Below, one piece after another: positions 8,701-16,275 of a stretch of 64,000 bases of DNA (its first letter is position 1; each line of letters starts with the position of its first letter). Position numbers and translations under genes: made by a program. The stretch is taken from NCBI RefSeq assembly GCF_016093545.1, contig NZ_JADKYX010000025.1:47609-111608 (forward strand), written 5' to 3'. The notes under the pieces were generated by a model that saw nothing but the letters and a program-made list of their open reading frames with translations, had not been told where the DNA came from and did not search any database. The DNA is from Massilia rhizosphaerae (GTDB lineage Bacteria > Pseudomonadota > Gammaproteobacteria > Burkholderiales > Burkholderiaceae_D).

Positions 8701-10656
8701 CGCGGCGTCGCCTCGTTCGACCACATGGCGCGGGTGCTCATCCACTGCGACCCCGGCACCTTGCGCGCCATCGTGTACAAGGCGCTCGACCTGCAGAAGG
8801 ATGGCGTCAAGGCCCCAGCGATGCACGCGTGCGGCGCGGCGCTGTCGTACATCGAGGGGCAGATCTTCGGGCAGATAGATCTCTCGCGCGACGTCGAGAA
8901 GATCATCATCGACGAGGACGACCTCGATTTGTGGGAGGAGGGCCTGCTCAAGACCGACACGATCAAGACGGTCGCGCCCAAACCCAAGGCCGAGACCAAG
9001 CGTGATTTGCTCGCGTGGGCGGCATCGCTCGGCGTGCCGATCCAGTTCATCCGCAGCGGCCGCAACAAGGCCGACGCGAGCGGCGCCGGCCCCCACCTCA
9101 CTGACGTGGCCGAGCAGTGGGAGGGCGTGGTCGAGAGCACCCTCACGGACATGCAGGCGCGGCGCTGGCATGCCGCGGCCGGCGCCCTGTTCGCCATCGC
9201 CCACGGCGCCGAGCCCACGGTCAAGGGCGGCACGTGGGGCACCTACAAGGGGGTGGGGCTCGGGAGGCTCAAGGCACTGCGCGACCGCGCGGAGCAGATG
9301 TGCAAAGCCCGCGAAAAGCAGGGGCCGAACGTCGACAAGAAGAAGCTCCTCGACGGCGTCGCCGGTCTCGCGCACGAGGCAATCACCGAGTACCTGATCA
9401 ACGCGTCTGCGGTCGATCACGACTACCGGGCCGACCTGCAGCGGCTCGCCCTGCAGGTCGTGTACTGGCTGGGGAAGTGCATCGTCGGTATCCTGCCGCA
9501 CACTGTCGAGGAGACCCAGTCGCAGGAGGAACTCGGGACGCGGGAGAAAGCGTCGCGACGCGGCCCGCGTCCCGACGGCAAGCCCCAGGTCGTGGTGGAG
9601 TCGTCGGTGAGCGACCAAAACAGCAGCTCGAAGAAGAAGGGGCCGACCAACCCATCGAGCTCGATTCCCTCCAGGCTGAAGCCGAAGGAAAAGCAGCTTA
9701 ACGAGCAGTTCGCCGCGCCGCGCGGCGACAGGAACCTCGACGTGTTCGATACAGGCGGCGGCGGAGACTGCGGCATCCACGCGGTGCTCGGCGAGTTCGA
9801 CGGAGGCACGGGGCAGATGCGGCACGCCAACCCCGATGCCATGCGGGTCCAGCTCGCCGAAGCGATCCGCGCCAGAGAGGACGTCCATCCTGCGTATTAC
9901 GACCTCATCGCTGACCTGCTGCGCCAGATATACCTTAAGGTGATCGCGGGCGAGGCGCTCACGACTGACGAAAACACCGCGTGGCGCGAGTTCCGCGCTA
10001 TCGAAGGGATCGAGCAGCGGCTGCACGAGCTGCTCGAGGCCGAGAACCAGCGCTACCAGCGCCTCGGTGTCGAGCGCGGGCGGATCGCGCAGGCCTACCT
10101 CGAAGGGATCGCGGGAGAGTCGGCGACCTTCGAGCCGCTGCGCCAGTTCCTGGTGCAAGAGGTGCTGCGCTCAGGCGCGAAGTCCGACGCCGAAGCGCGC
10201 GCCGTGATTGGTCGCGCCAACGCCGGCCCGGCGCGCTCGGCGCAACTGCGGGCGCTTCCCTACGTCTACCTGCGCGGTCTGGTGGAGGCGAACCTCGACG
10301 GACTGGCGCGGGCCGGAGCCGAGGTCCCGGCCCTCCAGAAGCTCATCGAAAGCCAGCGGCAATATGGCCACAACGTGAACGCGGCGGTCGCCACCTTCCG
10401 CCCGCTCGTCGTCGAGCACGCCGAGCAGTTCCTGGCCGCCTACTCACGATGCGTGCTGGTGCCCGGCTACTACCTGCGTGACCGGGACGTGATGTTGCTC
10501 GCTGATATATACGGGCGTCAAGCCGTGCTCTACCGCCAGCACGACGAGCACCCTGGCCAGTACCAGGTCATCTCCGGCAACCCTGACGCGGAGAACGCTG
10601 TGCACGTGTTCCACTCCGGTGCGCACTACGAGCACGCCACACTGAACGGACGTTGA
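5788..10656 (+). CDS. Giant DUF4157 protein with C-terminal OTU-like cysteine protease domain (predicted toxin/effector)
   Basis: A 1622-residue soluble protein with no signal peptide or membrane segment. Residues ~118-216 are a DUF4157 domain: LPDGLKSGIESLSG, MDHVRVHYNS, AYAQGSDIHLGPGQ and HLPHEAWHVVQQ with HExxH at 174-178. This domain is typical of extracellular contractile injection system cargo and other large secreted effectors. Residues ~240-860 are charged and largely helical. Residues ~870-1040 hold an unassigned conserved-looking core (HSAALNPLGYRSGG, KRSTYTGMDSKDY). A Ser/Lys-rich linker (~1265-1310) leads to an OTU-like domain with GGGGDCGIHAVLG (Cys1328) and a terminal GAHYEHA (His1613), the expected Cys-His pair. 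GAAGGA lies eight bases before ATG 5788. No injection-system or obvious immunity gene is adjacent. Deubiquitinase-like activity is inference. Confidence 0.82.
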   Translation: MQQAEKALNPAAETRQRQPAAGRTDAHATFADKRPEASAQDELLQLIAQSPRVDALGAMNESIQDSPRMVAQRRQLSGIFGGGAQQAPLQGRLGTLQRKEPDEEELRMKAAPAAPNRIGLPDGLKSGIESLSGMPMDHVRVHYNSSQPAQLNALAYAQGSDIHLGPGQEQHLPHEAWHVVQQAQGRVRPTTQMKDAVPVNDDQGLEREADVMGAKAASVQLEADTKPRPTPSRPGLRQGGSGSSIQRKDAKTKAKDRKIDLGEKAILGSKDKALVAPRGASLADDPEFEKRAVEFEKRLGHFCFNHPRANQAAGRLCAPILGYIKAKLARIEGDKAKRAEERRLYTALAGQATYAGAVAKSDKSADDETDLRGLVGPITAVIDSGNLRERLNLVDQFMRILGADFAAAHGDKYAEFRAIAEEAKLDLEALDERNKTLADKHPTERSLADHAPKDSALVERDTIRVITSDPRPFSDMCARDMRTAPLSERESQHQKIGKPKDKLKFTEGAKQFAINEAHGWVEQMRTLSLPLKAGPSGHTQVFMEANRFLGAAVSPFDIRLASIGHLLPINAHSLVEILDVAQHHGCPYEPGPLMYRQLLPMSTQELRVVGGGRFPDEKTDEELRRNVSAEQRANIPELNDLELAKHKQAQEARMAGALAEMGVEKGAGGRVSEVLKAKDGKGAQTRGAIERVLRNPIKTYVQREALNTADKSAISTEKADIEAAKKKIDEALGALGVKNLGKYPDAYERCVKHLQNSTLTTNLPTTALFSVLRGGYLNRAERTQGTADSNKIFNPDYGYPDYAYTRDQAERRLHHLPPMHPHFVPEDMQEAYDEVLESRIKGTKSEHAKGVYKKEEQGPVIKVTSETGEESYPLEDPRRPATEVFRGREYLKAVDEPSEPLSLPGDRPHSAALNPLGYRSGGAPSVAYGKSSLVWKHEVNKRSTYTGMDSKDYMVEGKALSRGGPPTGLNVRGVASFDHMARVLIHCDPGTLRAIVYKALDLQKDGVKAPAMHACGAALSYIEGQIFGQIDLSRDVEKIIIDEDDLDLWEEGLLKTDTIKTVAPKPKAETKRDLLAWAASLGVPIQFIRSGRNKADASGAGPHLTDVAEQWEGVVESTLTDMQARRWHAAAGALFAIAHGAEPTVKGGTWGTYKGVGLGRLKALRDRAEQMCKAREKQGPNVDKKKLLDGVAGLAHEAITEYLINASAVDHDYRADLQRLALQVVYWLGKCIVGILPHTVEETQSQEELGTREKASRRGPRPDGKPQVVVESSVSDQNSSSKKKGPTNPSSSIPSRLKPKEKQLNEQFAAPRGDRNLDVFDTGGGGDCGIHAVLGEFDGGTGQMRHANPDAMRVQLAEAIRAREDVHPAYYDLIADLLRQIYLKVIAGEALTTDENTAWREFRAIEGIEQRLHELLEAENQRYQRLGVERGRIAQAYLEGIAGESATFEPLRQFLVQEVLRSGAKSDAEARAVIGRANAGPARSAQLRALPYVYLRGLVEANLDGLARAGAEVPALQKLIESQRQYGHNVNAAVATFRPLVVEHAEQFLAAYSRCVLVPGYYLRDRDVMLLADIYGRQAVLYRQHDEHPGQYQVISGNPDAENAVHVFHSGAHYEHATLNGR

Positions 10657-10818
10657 TCTGTTGATCTGTTGATCGCGGAGACGCAAGACCTCTACTGGCG
10701 GTGTAGAGCTGCGGTCACGTGCACTGAACCGAAGCTCAACAGGAACTGCGGCTTTGCTGGTGGCAGTCAGTGCTTTCGGCGTAGCATTATAGTTGTCACC
10801 CCATCAAAAAGAGGTGTC

Positions 10819-11054
10819 ATGAACGACGTTGCGCATACGTGCAACATCGCCGCCATGGCGGACACGACGAAGAGCGGCTGGATCGCCAGCGGCCCGCGCG
10901 TGCTGGCATTCGAACGCGCGCTGTCGGCATCGTTCGGCGGCCGCCATCACGACGCGCACGAAGGCGCGAGACCGTCACGATTCCCCTGCACTGCGGGATG
11001 AACGAGGCGGACGTCGACCGCGTGTGCGCGGCCGTCGCCGACGTGCTCCGGTAG
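10819..11054 (+). pseudogene. Internally deleted DegT/DnrJ/EryC1-family aminotransferase
   Basis: Two ends of a PLP-dependent sugar aminotransferase remain, joined in different frames. The first frame gives an N-terminal piece with SGWIASGPRVLAFERAL, the hallmark segment near the start of DegT/EryC1 proteins. From about 10970 another frame gives VTIPLHCGMNEADVDRVC plus the terminal AAVADVLR, the family C-terminus, ending at TAG 11052-11054. Roughly 300 codons, including the PLP lysine region, are missing. It cannot encode an enzyme. With the polX remnant on the other side, it frames the DUF4157 gene. Confidence 0.75.
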
Positions 11055-11057
11055 GAC

Positions 11058-13013
11058 TCAGGCCGCCTTCGACGCGGGACGCGTGGCCTTGCGCGGAAAG
11101 CGCAGGTGGTAGCGCAGGCCCTGCCCCGGGCTGCTCTCCACGCGCAGCGAACCGCCCAGCACCCCGGTCGCGAGGTTGTACAGGATGTGGCCACCGAGGC
11201 CGCTGCCGCCGCTGCCGCGCTTCGTCGTGAAGAATGGGTCGAACAGCTTGGCCAGCGTCTCCGCATCCATGCCCGCGCCGTCGTCGGCGTAGTCGAAGAC
11301 GACCTGGTCGCCGTCGAGCGCCGCGTGGATCGTGATGTGGCCGTGCTGGTCGCGCTCGAAGCCGTGCATCAGCGAGTTGACGACCATGTTCGTGACGATC
11401 TGCGAGACGGCGCCGGGAAAGCTCTCCAGCAGCAGATCCTTGGGGCAGTCGATGGCGACTTCGATCGGCCGGCCCTTCAGCTTCGGCTGCAGCGACAGCA
11501 GCACCTCGTTCAGGTAGGTGCCCAGGTTGAAGCTGCGGATGTCGTCCGAGGACTGGTCCACCGCCACCTGCTTGAAACTGCGCACGAGCGTCGCGGCGCG
11601 CTGCGTGTTGGTGGTCATGATGCGCAGCGACTGGTCGACGATGTCGAAGAACGCTTCCAGGCTGTCCTCCGTCATCTGGCCGGCCGCCAGTTCCTCGCGC
11701 GTGAGCTTGAGTTCCTGCACGAGGTGGCTGGTGGCCGTCACGCAGATGCCCAGCGGCGTGTTGATCTCGTGCGCGACGCCGGCGACCATCTGGCCCAGCG
11801 ACGCGAGCTTTTCCTTGCGCACCAGTTCCGACTGCGCTTCCTGCAACTGGTGCAGCGCCTGTTCGAGGGCGGCGTTCTGGTGTTCCAGGCGCTCTTTCGC
11901 CTTGCGGATCGCGCGGTCGGCCTGCATGCGCGCGATGGCGACCGCCACGTGGCTGGAAATGAAGGCCATCAGGTCCAGGTCGGCCTTCGTGTAGAGGATG
12001 GTCGGGTCGTAGCTCTGCACGACCAGCACGCCGTACGCCTTGTCGTTGACGAGCATCGGCGCGCCGATCCAGCTGGCGATGTCCGTGTTCCCCAGCGGCT
12101 GCTTCACCTTGCCGGCCGCGTGCAGGCGCGCGAAGCTGCCGGCGTCATGGAGCTGCGCCTGCTTGGTCTGCAGCACGTAGGACACCATGCCCATCCCGAA
12201 CGGGAAGCGCTTGTGCGGCGGTGCGCCGTCCTTTTCGTCGGCGAAGTACGGGATGCTGATCTCGCCCGTGTCCGGATGCGTGAGCGCGATGAGGAAGTTC
12301 TTCGCCATCATCAGTTCGCCGATGATGGCGTGCAGGTTCGACGCCAGCTCCTCCGTCTCGAGCGCGGACGCCGACAGGTCCGCGATCTGGTACAGCGCAT
12401 GCTGCACCTGCTCCGCGCGGCGGCGCTCGGCCACCTCGCGGGCAAGCAGCAGGGTGCGCTCCTGCACGGCGCGCTCGAGGCGGTCCATGCTCTGCAAGCC
12501 CTGCAGCGCGTTCGACACGTGGTTGGCGATCAATTCGAACAGCGCCTGGTCTTCCGCGCCGTATCTCTGTTCGGGACGGTAGCTCTGGATGACGATGGCG
12601 CCCAGCACCTCGTGCTGCTGGTCCAGCAGCGGACAGCCCATCCAGTGCTCGGCGAGGCTGCCCGTGCCCCACACCATGCCGGTCCCGCGCTCGCGCATCT
12701 CGTCGGCCGTCATCGACAGCGGCTGCTTGTTGAGCATGACCCACGCGGTCGGCGACTGCTCGGCCGAGGCGAGCGTCACGCGTTCGTCCGGGCTCGGGCC
12801 CTCGTCGCGCGAATCGGCGAAGTAGACGAAGCGGACCGTGTTGTCTTCCCGCTCGGCCAGGGTGACGTAGAAATTCTCCGCATACATGATGCGGCCCAGC
12901 GCACGGTGCACGGCGCCGATGAATTCGCCGATGTCGGTACAGCTGGCGGACAAGTGCCCGATGTCGAGCAACATGGCCTGGACCGCTTCCAGGCGGGCGA
13001 GACGGTCTTCCAT
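11058..13013 (-). CDS. Soluble double-GAF sensor histidine kinase
   Basis: A 651-residue cytoplasmic kinase without transmembrane helices. Residues ~20-175 and ~220-375 are two GAF domains sharing blocks such as NFYVTLAE/NFLIALTH, which suggests an internal duplication. A coiled-coil (~375-405) leads into the dimerisation/phospho-acceptor domain with VAHEINTPLG (His415), and the ATPase domain closes the protein with DDGAGMD and GSGGSGLGGH. There is no receiver domain and no response-regulator gene adjacent, so it is an orphan kinase here. GGGGAA precedes ATG 13013. Its stop codon lies three bases from the end of the DegT remnant on the other strand. Confidence 0.88.
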   Translation of the reverse strand: MEDRLARLEAVQAMLLDIGHLSASCTDIGEFIGAVHRALGRIMYAENFYVTLAEREDNTVRFVYFADSRDEGPSPDERVTLASAEQSPTAWVMLNKQPLSMTADEMRERGTGMVWGTGSLAEHWMGCPLLDQQHEVLGAIVIQSYRPEQRYGAEDQALFELIANHVSNALQGLQSMDRLERAVQERTLLLAREVAERRRAEQVQHALYQIADLSASALETEELASNLHAIIGELMMAKNFLIALTHPDTGEISIPYFADEKDGAPPHKRFPFGMGMVSYVLQTKQAQLHDAGSFARLHAAGKVKQPLGNTDIASWIGAPMLVNDKAYGVLVVQSYDPTILYTKADLDLMAFISSHVAVAIARMQADRAIRKAKERLEHQNAALEQALHQLQEAQSELVRKEKLASLGQMVAGVAHEINTPLGICVTATSHLVQELKLTREELAAGQMTEDSLEAFFDIVDQSLRIMTTNTQRAATLVRSFKQVAVDQSSDDIRSFNLGTYLNEVLLSLQPKLKGRPIEVAIDCPKDLLLESFPGAVSQIVTNMVVNSLMHGFERDQHGHITIHAALDGDQVVFDYADDGAGMDAETLAKLFDPFFTTKRGSGGSGLGGHILYNLATGVLGGSLRVESSPGQGLRYHLRFPRKATRPASKAA

Positions 13014-13097
13014 CGATTCCCCTTATCGAACAAAATTGCGCTCGGGAAATCTTATCAGCTCAGGCTCCGCTTGCGGGGATTGTGTCGCGGAAAAACA

Positions 13098-13601
13098 TTA
13101 CCGCGGCGCGCGGAAATCGTTCTCGACCCAGGTTTGCGCCGACGCCGGCGACAGCTTGAAGCCGGGCTCCACGCGCACCTGCGCCATCCGGTCGCCCATC
13201 TGGTCGAATGCGCTCAGCAGCGCGTACGGGTTGTCCTCGTCCGGCACGATGTCCAAGGTCACCTTGAGTTCGCCCTCGGCGGTGGACACGACGGTGCTCT
13301 TGTGCAATTGCGCGTGCAACTGCTGCTCGTGGCGGCGGATCACTTCGGAGGCCGTCTTGACGAGCGTGTGGAAGGCGTTGACGTCGAGCGGCTTCGGGTT
13401 TTTCTTGTCGCGGCCCATGGTCCAGGGGCCGACGAGGGCCGGCTCGGATTCGCCGTCCTTGTACATGGCCACGGCCCAGCCCTCATCGTCCTCGTTCTTG
13501 ATGACGCGCGCGGTCCAGCCGTTGCCCTGCCACAGCCGGGCCTCCTGGACGGGGGCGTCGTTGTCTTGTTCCGGCGTGTGGTCGGGGAATTGGTCGTTCA
13601 T
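13098..13601 (-). CDS. Conserved-looking hypothetical protein
   Basis: A 167-residue acidic soluble protein. The N-terminal ~25 residues are polar and disordered. A compact segment follows with WQGNGWTARVIKNEDDEGWAV and a C-terminal half rich in charged helices. I do not recognise a domain. The coding pattern (G/C in third positions, start ATG at 13601, clean stop) fits a real gene. It lies 84 bases upstream of the double-GAF kinase on the same strand and could be co-transcribed with it. Confidence 0.7.
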   Translation of the reverse strand: MNDQFPDHTPEQDNDAPVQEARLWQGNGWTARVIKNEDDEGWAVAMYKDGESEPALVGPWTMGRDKKNPKPLDVNAFHTLVKTASEVIRRHEQQLHAQLHKSTVVSTAEGELKVTLDIVPDEDNPYALLSAFDQMGDRMAQVRVEPGFKLSPASAQTWVENDFRAPR

Positions 13602-13698
13602 TCTTGCATTCTCGGTCGTGCGGGCTTCCGCCCAGAAGCAAGATCATAGGCGCTCGCGGCGCACTGGACAAGCGCCGCTTCCCCACGAACGCAAGAAG

Positions 13699-13899
13699 CT
13701 AGATGATGCGCAGATCGGGCCGGCGCGGCGGCATGATGGGCGGGCCGGGCGGCGTGTTGCGCGGATCGATGGCCGGCGACGGTGTCGGGGCCTGGCGATT
13801 GAACGGATTGATGATGATGGGCGGAATCGCCGGCGGTGCCGAAGGCGGATTCTTGTGGCCGGCCGCGTTCTGGTTGCGGTACTTCAAAACACATTGCAT
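13699..13899 (-). CDS. Small proline-rich protein
   Basis: A 66-residue protein in which proline is the most frequent residue (APPAIPPIIINPFNRQAP, PRNTPPGPPIMPPRRP). It has no signal peptide or membrane segment and is predicted to be disordered. The reason to accept it is the start: a perfect AGGAGG lies seven bases before ATG 13899. A similar proline-rich small gene with a good ribosome-binding site occurs at 42240-42425. The function is unknown. Confidence 0.6.
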   Translation of the reverse strand: MQCVLKYRNQNAAGHKNPPSAPPAIPPIIINPFNRQAPTPSPAIDPRNTPPGPPIMPPRRPDLRII

Positions 13900-13981
13900 A
13901 AAATGCCTCCTGCAACAGAGCAGGCTGTCAGTATAGACCTCGAGTCGAGCATTGCAAGGCTTGATTTCCGGCCACTTTTCC

Positions 13982-15208
13982 CTACGCCAACGCCCGATCG
14001 AGCAGCTCGATCCAGTGCTCGACCGGCACCTCGGTCCCCGACTGCAAATGCGCGATGCAGCCGATGTTCGCGGACACGATGCGCTCCGGCCCCGTCGCTT
14101 CCAGGTTCTTCAGCTTGGCGTCGCGCAGGCGCAGCGAGACGTCCTTGTGCAGCACCGAATACGTGCCGGCCGAGCCGCAGCACAAATGGCTGTCGGCGCA
14201 CAGCTGCACGTCGACGCCGGCCGTGCGCAACAGTGCCTCGACCTTGCCCCGGACCTGCTGGCCGTGCTGCAGCGTGCACGGCGGGTGATACGCGACCCGC
14301 TGTCCGCCCGGGCGCGCCGCCAGCTTCGCGCGCAACCGTTCCTCGAATCGCGGCAGCACTTCGCTGACGTCCCTGGCCGCGGCGGACACGCGCGCCGCCT
14401 TGGCCGCGTAGGCCGGGTCGTCGGCCAGCGCGTGGCCGTATTCCTTGATCATCGCGCCGCAACCGGAGGCGTTGATCAGGATGGTGTCGACGCCCTGCTC
14501 GAGATACGGCCACCACGCGTCGATGTTGCGCCGCATGTCGGCGCGGCCGCCATCCGCGTCGTTCATGTGCCAGCGGATGGCGCCGCAGCAGCCGGCGCGG
14601 CGGGCCGCCACGATCTGCACGCCGACGGCATCGAACACGCGCGCCGTCGCCGCATTGATGTTCGGGGACATGGCCGGCTGCACGCAGCCTTCCAGGAACA
14701 GCATCTTGTGCGCGTGCTGCGTGCGCGGCCAGACGCCCGCGCCTTGCCGTGCCGGCACCTTGTCCCGCAAGGCCTGCGGCAGCAGCGGGCGCACCATCTG
14801 GCCCGCCTTCATGGCCGGCGTGAACAGCCAGCGCCGCGGCAGGGTTTCCTTGAGCAGGGTGCGCAACAGGCGCTGGCCCGCGGGCCGCGCCACCTGCCGC
14901 TCGACCACGCGCCGGCCGATGTCGGCCAGCCGTCCGTACTGCACGCCGGACGGGCAGGTCGATTCGCAGTTGCGGCACGTGAGGCAGTGGTCCAGGTGGG
15001 CCTGCGTCTTGCCGGTGGCGGGACTGCCTTCGAGCACCTGCTTGATCAGGTAGATGCGTCCGCGCGGCCCTTCCAGCTCGTCGCCGGACAGTTGATAGGT
15101 CGGGCACGTGGCGGTGCAGAAGCCGCAATGGACGCATTTGCGCAGGATCGCGTCGGCGTCAAAGCCGTCGCGCGTGCCGCGGATGAAATCGGCGAGATTG
15201 GTTTGCAC
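13982..15208 (-). CDS. glcF: Glycolate/lactate oxidase iron-sulfur subunit GlcF
   Basis: A 408-residue Fe-S subunit that passes electrons from the flavoprotein subunits to the membrane chain. Two ferredoxin-like motifs lie at the N-terminus (CVHCGFCTATCPTY and CLTCRNCESTCPSG), each for a 4Fe-4S cluster. Two CCG-type cysteine-rich domains follow (around GCCGAIRWHMN and LCCGSAGTY). The start is GTG at 15208, three bases from the glcE stop, because the family N-terminus (MQTNLADF-like) begins there. It is the last gene of lctP-glcD-glcE-glcF. The substrate could be glycolate or D-lactate; the lactate permease at the head of the operon favours lactate. Confidence 0.92.
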   Translation of the reverse strand: MQTNLADFIRGTRDGFDADAILRKCVHCGFCTATCPTYQLSGDELEGPRGRIYLIKQVLEGSPATGKTQAHLDHCLTCRNCESTCPSGVQYGRLADIGRRVVERQVARPAGQRLLRTLLKETLPRRWLFTPAMKAGQMVRPLLPQALRDKVPARQGAGVWPRTQHAHKMLFLEGCVQPAMSPNINAATARVFDAVGVQIVAARRAGCCGAIRWHMNDADGGRADMRRNIDAWWPYLEQGVDTILINASGCGAMIKEYGHALADDPAYAAKAARVSAAARDVSEVLPRFEERLRAKLAARPGGQRVAYHPPCTLQHGQQVRGKVEALLRTAGVDVQLCADSHLCCGSAGTYSVLHKDVSLRLRDAKLKNLEATGPERIVSANIGCIAHLQSGTEVPVEHWIELLDRALA

Positions 15209-15210
15209 GG

Positions 15211-16275
15211 CTAAAAATCCTTGTACATGCGGCCGCGGTTGAACACCCCGGCCGGGTCGAACGCATTCTTGAGTTGGCGGTGGATCGCGTGGACGGCGGG
15301 TGCCAGCGGCTGGAACACGCCGGCGCGGCGGTCGCCGCCGCGGAACAACGTCGCGTGGCCGCCGGCCCGCGCTGCCGCCGCGCGGATCGCGCCGGCATCG
15401 GCGTCGGTCCTGAGCCAGCGCTGGGCGCCGCCCCATTCGATCAGTTGCGTGCCCGGCGCGGCCAACGACGGGGCGACGGTCGGCAACGACAGGCGCCACA
15501 GGCCGCCCGGGTCCGTGAAGAACGCACCCTCGTGCTCGCGCAGCGCGCGCCACCAGGCATCCGCATCGTCCAGCGCTTCGCCGCCGATGCGCGTGCGCGC
15601 CGCGTCCACGGCCGAACGCGCGCCGGACAAGCGCACCGTCAGCACGCCGTCGTGCCAGCTGGACGCCGACACGGGCAGCGGCTGCCCGCCCCATTCGTTC
15701 AGCCGGCGCAACGCGTCGTCCTGCGTGATCTGCAGTTGCACCGTGCATTCCGCGACCGGCCGCGGCAACACCTTCAGCGACACCTCGGCGATCAAGCCGA
15801 ACACGCCGAGCGATCCGGCCAGCAGGCGCGAGACGTCGTAGCCGGCCACGTTCTTCATGACCTTGCCGCCGAAGTGGAGCACCTGCCCCTGCCCGTCCAC
15901 CAGCACGGCACCGAGCACGAAGTCGCGCACGGCGCCCGCCGCCTGGCGGCGCGGCCCGGACAACCCGGCGGCGACCGTGCCGCCAATGGTGGCGCCGGGG
16001 CCGAAGTGCGGCGGCTCGAAGGCGAGCATCTGGCCGTGCTGCGCCAGGTGCGCCTCGATCTCGGCCAGCGGCGTGCCGCAGCGCGCGCTGACCACGAGTT
16101 CCGTCGGTTCGTAGTCCGTGATGCCGCGGTAGGCGGTGGTGTCGAGCACCGTGCCCTGCACGTCCTGGCCGTACCAGTCCTTGCTGCCGCCGCCGCGGAT
16201 ACACAACGGCGTGCGTGTGGCGGCGGCCTGCACGATGCGGTCGCTGAATTCCTGTAGTGTCGTCGTCATCGTCAA
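15211..16275 (-). CDS. glcE: FAD-binding subunit GlcE
   Basis: A 354-residue FAD-binding subunit of the three-part 2-hydroxyacid oxidase. It has the FAD_binding_4 (PCMH) fold with IRGGGSKDWYG and FGPGATIGGTVAAGLSGP as the FAD pyrophosphate-binding loop, and a second FAD contact GKVMKNVAGYD. It ends with FDPAGVFNRGRMYKDF, a typical end for this subunit. It overlaps glcD by four bases (ATGA) and is followed by glcF three bases later, so the three subunits are translationally coupled. At ~350 residues it has the normal GlcE length and lacks the second large domain found in GlcD. Confidence 0.92.
   Translation of the reverse strand: MTMTTTLQEFSDRIVQAAATRTPLCIRGGGSKDWYGQDVQGTVLDTTAYRGITDYEPTELVVSARCGTPLAEIEAHLAQHGQMLAFEPPHFGPGATIGGTVAAGLSGPRRQAAGAVRDFVLGAVLVDGQGQVLHFGGKVMKNVAGYDVSRLLAGSLGVFGLIAEVSLKVLPRPVAECTVQLQITQDDALRRLNEWGGQPLPVSASSWHDGVLTVRLSGARSAVDAARTRIGGEALDDADAWWRALREHEGAFFTDPGGLWRLSLPTVAPSLAAPGTQLIEWGGAQRWLRTDADAGAIRAAAARAGGHATLFRGGDRRAGVFQPLAPAVHAIHRQLKNAFDPAGVFNRGRMYKDF

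Noticed and set aside
6514..10158. A 1214-codon open frame antisense to the DUF4157 gene
   Set aside because: It mirrors the high-G+C codon structure of the sense gene, has no recognisable domain, and the sense frame carries clear DUF4157 and OTU motifs.
10657..10818. Immunity gene right after the DUF4157 protein
   Set aside because: No open frame of useful length with a start and ribosome-binding site exists before the DegT remnant.
11106..13649. An 847-codon open frame antisense to the double-GAF kinase
   Set aside because: Composition is typical of an antisense shadow and the kinase on the minus strand has all catalytic motifs.
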